Source: Halorussus pelagicus
GTDB lineage: Archaea; Halobacteriota; Halobacteria; Halobacteriales; Haladaptataceae
Direction: 5' to 3'
Length of the DNA: 64,000 nt
Assembly: GCF_004087835.1 (NCBI RefSeq)
Contig: NZ_CP035119.1
Span: forward strand, 2,480,001 to 2,544,000
Made by a program: the position numbers and the translations under genes. Under the pieces are notes generated by a model. It did not search any database, was not told the DNA's origin, and worked only from the letters and a program-made list of their open reading frames with translations. This document shows, in pieces, positions 24,965 through 33,883 of this stretch; within the stretch, counting starts at the first letter, position 1, and each line of letters starts with the position of its first letter.

Positions 24965-26038
24965 ATGCGGGGGAAAGACAAACGGCGGCGTCGGTTTCTG
25001 CAAGCGTTGGGCGGGGCGGCCGCGTTCGGAACGGTCGGGCGCTTACAGGAGACGACAACCGTCGGGATGGTGTATGCGACCGGTGGACTGGGGGACAACT
25101 CGTTCAACGACATGGCTTTCGCCGGAGTCCAGCGGGCGGCCGAGGAGTTCGCGGTGGCGTTCCAGAACGCCGAGCCATCAACGCCGAGCGATGTGGCGAC
25201 GCTCCAGCGGCGATTCGCCCGCTCTCGGAATCCTGACTACGACCTCATCTGTTGCATCGGATTCGTGCAGGCCGACGCGCTCCAACAGAACGCACAGCAG
25301 TTCTCCGACCAGAAATTCATGGTCGTGGACACGGTCGTCGAGATGCCGAACGTCGCCAGTTACGTCTTCGAGGAGCAACAGGGGTCGTTCCAAGTCGGCC
25401 ACCTCGCTGGCCTGCTGACGACGATGGAGTTCGGCGCGGGCGGGGGCGCGACCAACGACCGACCCACGGTCGGGTTCGTCGGCGGGCAGGAGGTGCCGCT
25501 CATCAAGAAGTTCGAGGCGGGGTATCTGGCGGGCGTCCGGTACGCGAACCCCGACGCGAACGTCTTGTCGGCGTACGCCGGGTCGTTCAGCGACCCCGCG
25601 CAGGGCCAGTCCATCGCCAACTCGATGTACGAGAACGGTGCCGACATCATCTATCACGCGGCGGGCGGCACCGGCAACGGCGTGTTCAGGGCGGCCCGGA
25701 ACAACGAGCGGTACGCCATCGGCGTCGATGCCGACCAGAGCCGGAGTCTCCCGGAGTTCGCCGACGTGATTCTGGCCAGCATGGTCAAGCACGTCGATGA
25801 GGCCGTCTTCCGGTCCATCCGTCGCGTCACGAACGGCAACTTCGAGGGCGGCGCGGTCAACCGCCTCGGACTAGGGGCCAACGGCGTCGAGGCGGTGTAC
25901 AGTTCGGAACTGGAGGGCGAGATTCCCCAAGCGGTCACGTCGGCGCTCGAACGGTCCGAGCAACGAATCGTGAGCGGCGAGATAACGGTTCCGACCACGC
26001 CAGCGGCAGTCGGTCAGGAAACGACCACGGGGCAGTAG
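24965..26038 (+). CDS. Second BMP family binding protein, lacking a lipobox
   Basis: 357 residues from ATG 24965 (GTG 24959 alternative). Closely similar to the preceding protein along its length (GMVYATGGLGDNSFNDMAF, FMVVDTVVEMPNVASYVFEE), so a tandem duplicate. The N-terminus has a Tat motif (RRRRFLQALGGAAAFG) but the region that carries the lipid-modified cysteine in the paralogue reads TVGRLQETTTVG, with no cysteine. It may be freely secreted or differently anchored. Its role with the downstream ABC genes is likely but its specificity may differ. Confidence 0.88.
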   Translation: MRGKDKRRRRFLQALGGAAAFGTVGRLQETTTVGMVYATGGLGDNSFNDMAFAGVQRAAEEFAVAFQNAEPSTPSDVATLQRRFARSRNPDYDLICCIGFVQADALQQNAQQFSDQKFMVVDTVVEMPNVASYVFEEQQGSFQVGHLAGLLTTMEFGAGGGATNDRPTVGFVGGQEVPLIKKFEAGYLAGVRYANPDANVLSAYAGSFSDPAQGQSIANSMYENGADIIYHAAGGTGNGVFRAARNNERYAIGVDADQSRSLPEFADVILASMVKHVDEAVFRSIRRVTNGNFEGGAVNRLGLGANGVEAVYSSELEGEIPQAVTSALERSEQRIVSGEITVPTTPAAVGQETTTGQ

Positions 26039-26207
26039 CGACCCGGTCGGGAAGACCACCGACCAGTAGCGACGAATCGCTAGCGGGCGAGCCTGCGGGC
26101 GGACCGAAAGAACGACCGACTGGGACTCTGAAAATAGGTATTCTCCTTGAACTCTCCTTCGCAAATCCGGGTTGCTTAAGCGGGCAGACCAAGAACACCG
26201 ACCAAAG

Positions 26208-27764
26208 ATGAGCGTAGCCGTCCACTTACAGGGAATCACGAAACGATTCCCCGGCGTCATCGCCAACGACGAGGTCACCCTCGAAGTCGAGGAGGGAAGC
26301 GTCCACGCCCTTCTCGGCGAGAACGGCGCTGGCAAGACGACGCTGATGAACGTACTGTACGGTCTCTACCAACCCGAGGGGGGGACCGTCAACCTGCACG
26401 GCGAACCACGCGAATTCGAGACGCCGCGGGACGCCATCGACGCCGGTGTCGGGATGATTCATCAGCACTTCATGCTGGTCGATACCCTGACCACCGCGGA
26501 AAACATCGTCCTCGGTCACGAACCCCGCAAGTGGGGCGGACTCGCCATGGACCGCCAGCAGGCCCGCGAGGACGTTCGGGAGTTGAGCGAACGCTACGGC
26601 TTCGACGTGGACCCGACCGCTCGTGTCGAGGACGTGAGCGTCGGCGTGCAACAACGCGTCGAAATCCTGAAGGCGCTGTACGGCGGCGCGGACGTGCTAA
26701 TTTTGGACGAACCGACCGCGGTGCTGACGCCCCAAGAGGTTGAGGACCTCTTCGGCGTCTTCGACGAACTCGCGGGCGAGGACAAGACGATTATCTTCAT
26801 CACGCACAAGTTGGGCGAGGCGATGGAGGCCGCCGACGACATCACGGTCCTCCGAGACGGCAGGAACGTCGGTTCCGTGGACGCCGACGCGACCAACCGT
26901 GAGGAACTCGCCGAGTTGATGGTCGGTCGGGAGGTCCTGCTCGAAGCAGACAAGGACCACGTAGAACCGGGCGACGTTGGCCTGTCGGTGTCGAATCTGC
27001 GGGTCACCGACGGCCGGGGCGTCGAGCAAGTCAGCGGCGTGGACATCACCGCGCGCGAGGGTGAGGTGTTCGGCATCGCCGGAGTGGACGGCAACGGACA
27101 GTCGGAACTCGTGGAAGCGATTACGGGCCTGACGACGCCCGAGAGCGGAACGGTCTCGATGGACGGACGAGACGTGACCGACCTCTCGCGGCGCGAGCGA
27201 ATCGACGCCGGGATGGCCTACGTGCCCGAGGACCGCCAAGAGCGCGGTCTCGTCATGGACTTCGACCTCGTGGAGAACGGCCTTCTCGGGAGCCAGCACA
27301 CCTCGGAGTTCGCCGAGGGCGGCCGCGTCGATTGGGACTACACCCGCGGTCACGCCGAGGACATCATCGAGGAGTACGACGTGCGCCCGCCGAACGCCGA
27401 CGCCGAGTCGAAATCGCTGTCGGGCGGTAACCAACAGAAGTTCGTCGTCGGCCGGGAGTTCGCCCGCGACCCGGAGGTCGTGGTCGCCTCCCACCCGACT
27501 CGCGGGGTGGACGTGGGGAGCATCGAGTTCATCCACGAGCGCATCCTCGACCTGCGCCGAGCGGGCAAGTCGATTCTGCTCGTCTCCTCGAAACTCGACG
27601 AGGTCCAACAGCTTTCGGACCGACTCGGCGTGATGCATGAAGGCGAAATCGTGGACGTGGTGGACCCCGACCGTGTGACTGAGGAGGAACTCGGCCTGTT
27701 GATGGCTGGCCAGATACCCGAGGACGCGCCGAGCATCGCCGACGCCGTGGGAGGTGACCGATGA
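26208..27764 (+). CDS. Nucleoside ABC transporter ATP-binding protein (double NBD)
   Basis: 518 residues with two nucleotide-binding domains, as in sugar/nucleoside importers of the RbsA/YufO type. Domain 1 has Walker A GENGAGKTT, signature VSVGVQQRVEIL and Walker B VLILDEPTAVL. Domain 2 has a degenerate Walker A-like GVDGNGQSEL, signature LSGGNQQKFVVG and a modified Walker B VVVASHPTRGVD, the usual asymmetry in this subfamily. It energises the two permeases that follow, its stop overlapping the first. A TATA-like TGCTTAAGC lies about 31 nt before ATG 26208. Confidence 0.92.
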   Translation: MSVAVHLQGITKRFPGVIANDEVTLEVEEGSVHALLGENGAGKTTLMNVLYGLYQPEGGTVNLHGEPREFETPRDAIDAGVGMIHQHFMLVDTLTTAENIVLGHEPRKWGGLAMDRQQAREDVRELSERYGFDVDPTARVEDVSVGVQQRVEILKALYGGADVLILDEPTAVLTPQEVEDLFGVFDELAGEDKTIIFITHKLGEAMEAADDITVLRDGRNVGSVDADATNREELAELMVGREVLLEADKDHVEPGDVGLSVSNLRVTDGRGVEQVSGVDITAREGEVFGIAGVDGNGQSELVEAITGLTTPESGTVSMDGRDVTDLSRRERIDAGMAYVPEDRQERGLVMDFDLVENGLLGSQHTSEFAEGGRVDWDYTRGHAEDIIEEYDVRPPNADAESKSLSGGNQQKFVVGREFARDPEVVVASHPTRGVDVGSIEFIHERILDLRRAGKSILLVSSKLDEVQQLSDRLGVMHEGEIVDVVDPDRVTEEELGLLMAGQIPEDAPSIADAVGGDR

Positions 27765-29044
27765 GCGACGCGCCCGACGGAGACGACTCGGGCAGTTCGT
27801 GGCGGACTCAAGCGAACCGCGCGCTCGCTCGCCTCGTGGACGCCTCGGCGGCCGAGCGCATTCTCATCAGTCTCGCGGCGCTCGTGCTGTCGGTCGTCAT
27901 CGGCGCGGTGATTATCCTCGTCTCGGGGTGGGTCGCAACGTGTGACTCGCCGTTCTTCGCGCTGTCTGGTGTCGGGTCGTTCTGCTACGACCCCATCGCG
28001 GTGTATCGGGTCATGCTGGTCGGCGCGCTGTGGCCGCCGTACAACTTCGCAATCACGCTCAAAGAGACCACACTGTTGCTGTTCACCGGTCTCTCGGTCG
28101 CCGTCGCGTTCCGCGCCGGGATGTTCAACATCGGGACGCAGGGCCAACTCGTGTTGGGCGCGCTCGGTACCGCGATGGCGGTTCTGTGGGTCGCGCCGTT
28201 CGTCCCCGCGAGCGTCGTCGGCGGACTGCTTCTCATCGCTGTCGGCCTGCTCGCTGGCGCGCTGGTCGGCGGCGTCTGGGGCGCGATTCCGGGCGCGCTG
28301 AAGGCCTACGCCGACGCGAACGAGGTTATTACGACCATCATGCTCAACTTCGTCGCCACGGGCATCGCGTTCACGCTCGTCTCGGAGGTGTTCAAAGACC
28401 CCAACAGCCAGACGGTCCAGACGCGCTCGATTCCTGAGTTCGCACAGTTACAGGCCGTCGTCTTCGACTCGACGGTCTTCTCGATGTTCGCGCTCGTCGG
28501 CGCGCTGGCGCTCGTCGTCGGCGTCTACTGGATGCTCAACAGCACGTCGTTCGGCTACGACCTCCGGACCAGCGGCGTCCAACCGGAGGCCGCCGAGTAC
28601 GGTGGCGTCGATTCGAAACAGATGACCGTCTCCAGCATGACCGTCTCCGGGGCGCTCGCTGGTCTCGGCGGCGCGGTGTACGTGCTGATGGTCGCCTCGC
28701 GCTGGCAGACCGGCATCCCGTCGCTTGGGTTCGACGGCATCACCGTCTCCATCCTCGCGGGTAACAACCCGCTCGGCGTGATTCCGGCGGGCCTGCTCTT
28801 TGGCGCGCTCAAGACGGGGAGCCTCGCCATCGAGTTCCAACTCTCGGTCCCCAAGCAGTTGGTCGGCGTCCTGCGCGGTCTCATCATCCTCTTTATCGCC
28901 ATGCCGGAGTTTTTCCGGATGGTCGGCTCGCGCTTCCGATTCGGCGACGAATCGCCCGCGGTCGCCACCGACGGTGGGAGCGAGCGAGCGGACGAGACGA
29001 CAGACGTAATTCCCGGCGCGGACGACGGAGGTGACGAGCAATGA
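27761..29044 (+). CDS. Nucleoside ABC transporter permease 1 (YufP-like)
   Basis: 427 residues in the membrane, about 8-10 segments. Contains the BPD_transp_2-type pattern FRAGMFNIGTQGQLVLGALG and the coupling loop ALKAYADANEVITTIMLNFV, followed by YGGVDSKQMTVSSMTVSGALAG. An insert of about 45 residues between the first membrane helices is variable in the family. It overlaps the ATPase gene (ATGA) and the next permease, indicating one transcript and coupled translation. It pairs with the next permease as a heterodimer. Confidence 0.92.
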   Translation: MSDAPDGDDSGSSWRTQANRALARLVDASAAERILISLAALVLSVVIGAVIILVSGWVATCDSPFFALSGVGSFCYDPIAVYRVMLVGALWPPYNFAITLKETTLLLFTGLSVAVAFRAGMFNIGTQGQLVLGALGTAMAVLWVAPFVPASVVGGLLLIAVGLLAGALVGGVWGAIPGALKAYADANEVITTIMLNFVATGIAFTLVSEVFKDPNSQTVQTRSIPEFAQLQAVVFDSTVFSMFALVGALALVVGVYWMLNSTSFGYDLRTSGVQPEAAEYGGVDSKQMTVSSMTVSGALAGLGGAVYVLMVASRWQTGIPSLGFDGITVSILAGNNPLGVIPAGLLFGALKTGSLAIEFQLSVPKQLVGVLRGLIILFIAMPEFFRMVGSRFRFGDESPAVATDGGSERADETTDVIPGADDGGDEQ

Positions 29045-30075
29045 GCTACGTCGAATCCGACCGCAAACGCCGCTGGCTCGCGGGAACCGCGGTGTTGGCG
29101 GTCGTCGCGCTGTTCGCCGTCGAACTGTTCTTCCCCGAGAGCCCCGTCTCCGAACTCGTCCGCATCGTGGACGCCAACTACGTTCGGTCAGTGCTTCGAC
29201 TCGCGGTTCCCATCGCGTTCGCGGCCCTCGGGGGTATCTTCGCCGAGAAGAGCGGCGTCATCAACATCGGGCTGGAGGGTCTGCTCATCATCTCGGCGTT
29301 CACCTCCATCGCGGTCGCCGGAACCATCGGCGGCGCGGACCCCACGCAACTGCACCTCTGGGTCGGCTTCGTCGCCGCCGTGCTGGCAAGCGTCCTCTTC
29401 GCGCTGCTGTTCGCGGTCGTCTGCATCGAGTTCAAGGCCGACCAGATTATCGCCGGACTCGCGGTGTGGCTCATCGCGCTCGGTCTCGCACCGTTCGCCA
29501 GCAAGGTCATCTGGGGGCAGGTCAACAGTCCCCCCGTCGCCACGCTGGGAAGTTTCGACTTCGGCTTCATCGAGGTGAGTCCGCCGGTCGTGATGATGCT
29601 CGTCTCGGTTCCGGCCGCGTGGTACGTGCTGAACCGGACGGCGTTCGGCCGCTGGATAGAGGCCAGCGGCGAGAACCCGAAGGCACTCGACACCGTGGGC
29701 GTGGACGTGCGGAAGGTCCGCTACTCGGGCGTCCTGCTGTCGGGATTCTTCTCGGGACTCGGCGGGGCCGGACTCGCGCTCGGCCGCGTCGGCCAGTTCA
29801 TCGGCGGCGGGGCGACGATGGTCAACGGCCGGGGCTGGATCGGCATCACGGCCTACCTGTTTGGCAACTACAACCCGCTGGGCGCGTTCGGCGCGTCGTT
29901 CCTCTTCGCCAGCCTCGATGCGCTCCAGATTCGACTCCAACAGCTCGGTTACAGCATCCCGAGCGAACTCATCGGCATCATTCCGTACGTGACGGTCATC
30001 GTCGTGCTGGCGTTCGTCGGTCGCACCCGGATTCCGGACGCGGCGGGCGACCACTACGAGTCGGGCGAGGAGTAA
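29041..30075 (+). CDS. Nucleoside ABC transporter permease 2 (YufQ-like)
   Basis: 344 residues, about 8 membrane segments. Signature stretches are ALGGIFAEKSGVINIGLEGL, the coupling region ALDTVGVDVRKVRYSG, and GRGWIGITAYLFGNYNPLGA. It is the partner permease; its start overlaps the previous stop by 4 nt. The family imports guanosine and related nucleosides in bacteria; for archaea the substrate is inferred from the deaminase and phosphorylase nearby. Confidence 0.92.
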   Translation: MSYVESDRKRRWLAGTAVLAVVALFAVELFFPESPVSELVRIVDANYVRSVLRLAVPIAFAALGGIFAEKSGVINIGLEGLLIISAFTSIAVAGTIGGADPTQLHLWVGFVAAVLASVLFALLFAVVCIEFKADQIIAGLAVWLIALGLAPFASKVIWGQVNSPPVATLGSFDFGFIEVSPPVVMMLVSVPAAWYVLNRTAFGRWIEASGENPKALDTVGVDVRKVRYSGVLLSGFFSGLGGAGLALGRVGQFIGGGATMVNGRGWIGITAYLFGNYNPLGAFGASFLFASLDALQIRLQQLGYSIPSELIGIIPYVTVIVVLAFVGRTRIPDAAGDHYESGEE

Positions 30076-30128
30076 CGACCTGCCCGAGCGGTCCCGAGTT
30101 TTACCACGCTGGCTCTCGACGTACTGGT

Positions 30129-30415
30129 GTGACAGTCGAATCAGCGATGCGCCGCATCGAGGAGACCGACGACTCCCGCACCGACGCCGACGACCGCGAC
30201 AGCAGTACGAGATGTACCGGAAGACGCTCCGGGCGCTCGAAGCCATCGACTCGGACGACGATGACGAGGGAATCGCGGTCGTGGCCGACTGGATAGTCGA
30301 GCGACTGGAAACCGACGGCAAGCGACCGGGGTCGAGGGAGGTCCGTCGCCGCGCGCGCAAGTTCTGCAACCGGAACGGCTACGACGTATCCGACAACGAT
30401 TGGCTCGGGAGCTAA
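30129..30415 (+). pseudogene. Small acidic protein gene with an apparent 1-nt frameshift
   Basis: Two frames look like one protein split by a missing base near 30200. The first starts at GTG 30129 (MTVESAMRRIEETDDSRTDA...). The second continues as QQYEMYRKTLRALEAIDSDD and ends with NGYDVSDNDWLGS at 30415. The second half has good helical character and alone would start at ATG 30212 (67 aa). A single extra base in GACAGCAG would join them at about 95 residues. It could be a genuine mutation, a sequencing error, or a shorter gene from 30212. Function unknown. Confidence 0.5.
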
Positions 30416-30525
30416 CGGGCGAACGAGTCGTCGGGGGCGAGCGTGGGCGTCGAACACAAGGGTTGAACGGGAGGATCGTCAAGCGACCGCGAGCGACGAC
30501 GGCGCAGACGGGAGATACTTGACCG

Positions 30526-30951
30526 ATGGCTGCCAACCTCGCCATCATGGACGAACTCATCGAGGCCGCCCGCGACGTGCAGGAGCAGGCCCACGTCCCC
30601 TACTCGGACTATACGGTCGGCGCGGCGCTCCAGACCGCCGACGGAAGCGTCTACGTTGGCTGTAACATCGAGAACGCCAACTACAGCAACAGCCTCCACG
30701 CCGAGGAGGTCGCCATCGCCGAGGCCGTCAAGGAGGGCCACCGCGAGTTCGACGCGCTGGTGGTTAGCTCCGGCGCTCGTGACGGCGTCACCCCCTGCGG
30801 GATGTGTCGCCAGACGCTCGCGGAGTTCTGCGAGGACGACCTGCCGATTGTCTGCGACGCGGGGCAGGGGGACGACGGGAGCGACGAAGTGACCGAGTAC
30901 ACGCTCGGCGAACTCCTGCCGGACACGATTACCGAGGAGATGTTGGAGTAG
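30526..30951 (+). CDS. cdd: Cytidine deaminase
   Basis: 141 residues. The zinc site is complete: HAEEVAIAEA (His and catalytic Glu) and TPCGMCRQTL (two Cys). Substrate loop YSDYTVGAAL and NIENANYSNSLHAE match nucleoside cytidine deaminases. It converts (deoxy)cytidine to (deoxy)uridine. An internal ATG at 30547 is possible. Placement between the nucleoside importer and the phosphorylase supports a salvage role. Confidence 0.95.
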   Translation: MAANLAIMDELIEAARDVQEQAHVPYSDYTVGAALQTADGSVYVGCNIENANYSNSLHAEEVAIAEAVKEGHREFDALVVSSGARDGVTPCGMCRQTLAEFCEDDLPIVCDAGQGDDGSDEVTEYTLGELLPDTITEEMLE

Positions 30952-30987
30952 CGCGAGGGTCGTTCAATTCTTCTCTATCGCCGGTGG

Positions 30988-31896
30988 TTAGGCCAACTGC
31001 CGACCCGCGAACGCGACCAGCGCGTCGCGTTTCACCAGCGAGAACCCGGCGAGAATGACCAGAAAGCCGCCCATCGTCGTCGCGGTCAGCGTCTCGCCGA
31101 GCAGGACCCACCCGGCCACCGCCGTCACCATCGGCACGAGGTAGGAGACGAGGTTTACCTGCACCGGACTGTGACGCTCCAGCAGTCCGAAGTAGGCGGC
31201 GTAGGCTCCCGCGGTGGCCACCACCGCGAGGTAGGCCAGCGGGACCGCGACCTGCGGAGCGAGCGCGTCGGCGACTCGCGGCGTCTCGCCCGAGGCGAGA
31301 CTCGCCGCGTGCATCAACAGCGCGCCGACGAACATTCCCCACGCGGTCGTCGCGGTGCTGTCCATACTGGGGCTGCGCCGCCGGAGGAGAACGCTCCCGA
31401 GCGCGACGCTGGTCGCGGACCCGACGACCAGCAGTTTCCCAGTCACGCCCGCGAGCAGGTTCGCGGGATCGGGTCGCACGACCAGCGCGACGCCCGCGAG
31501 TCCGACGAGCAGGCCGAGCAGTCCGACCGGCGACAGTGTGTCGTCGGGGAGTAGACTCCGAGCGAACCCCGTCGTCAGCACGGGGTTCAGGCTGTAGAGA
31601 ATCGCGGCGACGCCGCCGGTCGTGTACTGCTGGCCGACGAAGAGTAGTCCGTTCGCTGCGGTGATGAGGAACACGCCGACGACGAGGACTGCGAGGTAGT
31701 CGTCGCGGGTCCGGGGCACCCATCGGTCGCAGGCGAGTGCGGCGTAGACGACGAGAATGATCGCGCCGATGTCGTACCGGAGCGCCGCGAACAACAGCGG
31801 CGGGAGCGAATCCAATCCGATTTCGATGGCGACGAACGACCCGCCCCACGCGACTGCGAGGAAGACGAACAGTAGGGCATCTCGATAGCGCGACAC
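30988..31896 (-). CDS. EamA/DMT superfamily transporter
   Basis: 302 residues from GTG 31896, where the first membrane helix begins (SRYRDALLFVFLAVAWGGSF). About ten membrane helices in two EamA repeats; WGGSFVAIEIGL and LLGLLVGLAGVALVV are typical. It exports or imports small metabolites; the substrate is unknown. It interrupts the nucleoside gene set on the opposite strand. Confidence 0.88.
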   Translation of the reverse strand: MSRYRDALLFVFLAVAWGGSFVAIEIGLDSLPPLLFAALRYDIGAIILVVYAALACDRWVPRTRDDYLAVLVVGVFLITAANGLLFVGQQYTTGGVAAILYSLNPVLTTGFARSLLPDDTLSPVGLLGLLVGLAGVALVVRPDPANLLAGVTGKLLVVGSATSVALGSVLLRRRSPSMDSTATTAWGMFVGALLMHAASLASGETPRVADALAPQVAVPLAYLAVVATAGAYAAYFGLLERHSPVQVNLVSYLVPMVTAVAGWVLLGETLTATTMGGFLVILAGFSLVKRDALVAFAGRQLA

Positions 31897-32046
31897 GCAA
31901 TTCGCTCGGCGCGCACCGGAGAAAAATCTCTCGCTTCCGGCAGTTCGACCGCGATTTTGGCGACAAAAAGAGTTCAAGAAACGGTTCACGCGCGCCGTCG
32001 GCCGTGACCGCTGACGGCCCGACGGCCGCGATTCGACCGACGCGGA

Positions 32047-32619
32047 TTAATCCTTGTACCGGAAGGTCACGTTGGCGTCGCTGGAGAACGTCGAGGCGTC
32101 TTCGAGAGCGCCGATGACGCTGAACGTGTCTGTGTCACTGAAATCGAGCTTTCCGGCGACGTTGGCGTCGTTGCTCACCGACTCGGTAGACTCACAGTCG
32201 CTGGTCTTCTCGGCGCTGTAGCCGACGATGAACGCGTAGGACGAATTCGACCCTTCGACGACGAGGTCACCGTTCGGTGCGTCGTCGGTTCCATCTACGA
32301 TGGCGTCTAGATTGCCGTCGAGATTGAGGGTCGTGACCCACCCATCGAAGTCGATTTTATCCACGTCGCCGTTGACCGACCCCTCGACAATCGTCTTGTC
32401 GTCGTCGCTTCTGATGGAGTCGCCGGATTCTAGATTCCGTCCGGTGGCGTTCGGGTCGTTGACCACCGCGATGTAGTCGCCTTGCCCCTCGATGAAGAGG
32501 GTCTGCGGGGAATCGGCGGCGACCGACTGGGTGCTTCCGAGGACGCCACCGGTGAGTCCGGTAGCGACGACACTCTTCTTGACGAACGACCGACGCGAAA
32601 CGTTTCTTTCTCCAATCAT
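32047..32619 (-). CDS. Tat-exported hypothetical protein
   Basis: 190 residues from ATG 32619. The N-terminus SRRSFVKKSVVATGLTGGVLG is a strong Tat signal with an Ala-x-Ala-like cleavage area (SVAADS). The mature part is acidic and beta-rich (FIEGQGDYIAVVND, GWVTTLNLDGNLDAIVDG) and contains one Cys near residue 140. I do not recognise the family. A TATA-like ATAAAAATA lies about 34 nt upstream, and GAGGTG directly precedes the ATG. The upstream region 32620-32700 is AT-rich compared with the genome. Confidence 0.75.
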   Translation of the reverse strand: MIGERNVSRRSFVKKSVVATGLTGGVLGSTQSVAADSPQTLFIEGQGDYIAVVNDPNATGRNLESGDSIRSDDDKTIVEGSVNGDVDKIDFDGWVTTLNLDGNLDAIVDGTDDAPNGDLVVEGSNSSYAFIVGYSAEKTSDCESTESVSNDANVAGKLDFSDTDTFSVIGALEDASTFSSDANVTFRYKD

Positions 32620-32810
32620 CACCTCAATATTTATATCCACAAATATTGTATTTTTATGAATAAAATAAACATAAGAATAAATCAATACATGTGGAGCACA
32701 GGGGGAAACGTTGGCCGGAAGCGAGACACGCACGGGTACGCGGCGGCAAAACGACGACCCCCGGAGTGAACGCGAAGGACTTTTTATTCGGGGGAGCAAC
32801 CTGAGCGGGT

Positions 32811-33632
32811 ATGACCGGCGACAGCGAAGACCCGAACGACGACGTGCAGTACCACATCGAGGTCGGCGAGGGCGACGTGGCCGACGCCGTTCTCTTGCCC
32901 GGCAACCCCGAGCGCATCGAGAAGATAACCCAGTTCTGGGACTCGGCCGACGAGATGGCCAGCCACCGCGAGTACCGGACCGTCACCGGCGACTACGAGG
33001 GTGCGCCCATCAGCGTCACCTCGACGGGCATTGGAAGTCCCTCCGCCGCAATCGCCGTCGAGGAGTTGGCCCGAATCGGCGCTGACACCTTTATCCGAGT
33101 CGGCTCCTGCGGTGCCATCCAGCCCGAGATGGACGTCGGCGATTTGGTCATCTCGACTGGCGGCGTCCGCCAAGAGGGGACCAGCGACGCCTATGTCCGC
33201 GAGGACTACCCCGCCGTCGCCGACTACGAGGTCGTCTCCGCGCTCGTCGCGGCCGCCGAGCGACTCGGCTACGACTACCACACCGGCGTCACGATGAGCG
33301 CCGACAGCTTCTACGCCGGGCAGGGCCGCCCCGGTTTCGAGGGTTTCGAGGCCGCCGGGAGCGACGAACTCGTCGAGAATCTGAAGGAGGCGAACGTCAA
33401 GAACATCGAGATGGAGGCCAGCGCCATCATGACGCTCGCCAACATCTACGGACTCCGAGCGGGCGCGGTCTGCTCGGTGTTCGCCAACCGCGAGACTGGC
33501 GAGTTCCTGACTGAGGGCGAGAACCGCGCCGCGGAGACCGCAAGCCTCGCGGTGAAGCTTCTGGCGCAGATGGACGAAGTGAAGGCAGAGGCGGGCGTCG
33601 AGCGGTGGCATCCCGGTCTGAGTCTCGACTGA
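32811..33632 (+). CDS. udp: Uridine/purine nucleoside phosphorylase (PNP_UDP_1 family)
   Basis: 273 residues. Phosphate loop LLPGNPERIEKI, RVGSCGAIQPEMDVGDLVI, and the nucleoside-binding NIEMEASAIMTLAN define the family. It splits nucleosides with phosphate into free base and ribose-1-phosphate. In context it would act on uridine from the deaminase and feed the phosphomutase upstream. TATA-like CTTTTTATTC lies about 28 nt before ATG 32811. The last 49 bp before the final codons are repeated exactly at 33817-33865. Confidence 0.9.
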   Translation: MTGDSEDPNDDVQYHIEVGEGDVADAVLLPGNPERIEKITQFWDSADEMASHREYRTVTGDYEGAPISVTSTGIGSPSAAIAVEELARIGADTFIRVGSCGAIQPEMDVGDLVISTGGVRQEGTSDAYVREDYPAVADYEVVSALVAAAERLGYDYHTGVTMSADSFYAGQGRPGFEGFEAAGSDELVENLKEANVKNIEMEASAIMTLANIYGLRAGAVCSVFANRETGEFLTEGENRAAETASLAVKLLAQMDEVKAEAGVERWHPGLSLD

Positions 33633-33761
33633 ACGTTCGACAATTCGTTTCAGCGAACGAGCGAAGCGAGTGAGCGCACCACCAAACTGCGAGACGCGAG
33701 CGACCGGTGGGAGCGAGCGTCCCGTTTTTCATCCACGTTTTTACGAGGCGTGGTGCCCGCA

Positions 33762-33784
33762 ACGCCCGAGCGAAGCGAGGGCGT
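33762..33784. repeat. Hairpin with GAGCGAAGCGA loop
   Basis: Arms ACGCCC and GGGCGT around the 11-nt loop GAGCGAAGCGA. It belongs to the hairpin group also seen upstream and downstream of tRNA-Gly. It lies in the 33633-33883 gap, which has no gene. Confidence 0.7.
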
Positions 33785-33816
33785 GAGGACACCCAACGAA
33801 GTAAAAAGGTGGGATC

Positions 33817-33865
33817 GGACGAAGTGAAGGCAGAGGCGGGCGTCGAGCGGTGGCATCCCGGTCTG
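33817..33865 (+). repeat. Exact 49-bp copy of the phosphorylase 3' end
   Basis: Identical to 33572-33620 inside the phosphorylase gene, 245 bp apart. It is followed by a different stop-proximal sequence (reads CLE-stop rather than SLD-stop). It looks like a leftover or displaced 3' end of the same or a paralogous gene. Confidence 0.9.
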
Positions 33866-33883
33866 TGTCTGGAGTAGCTACTC

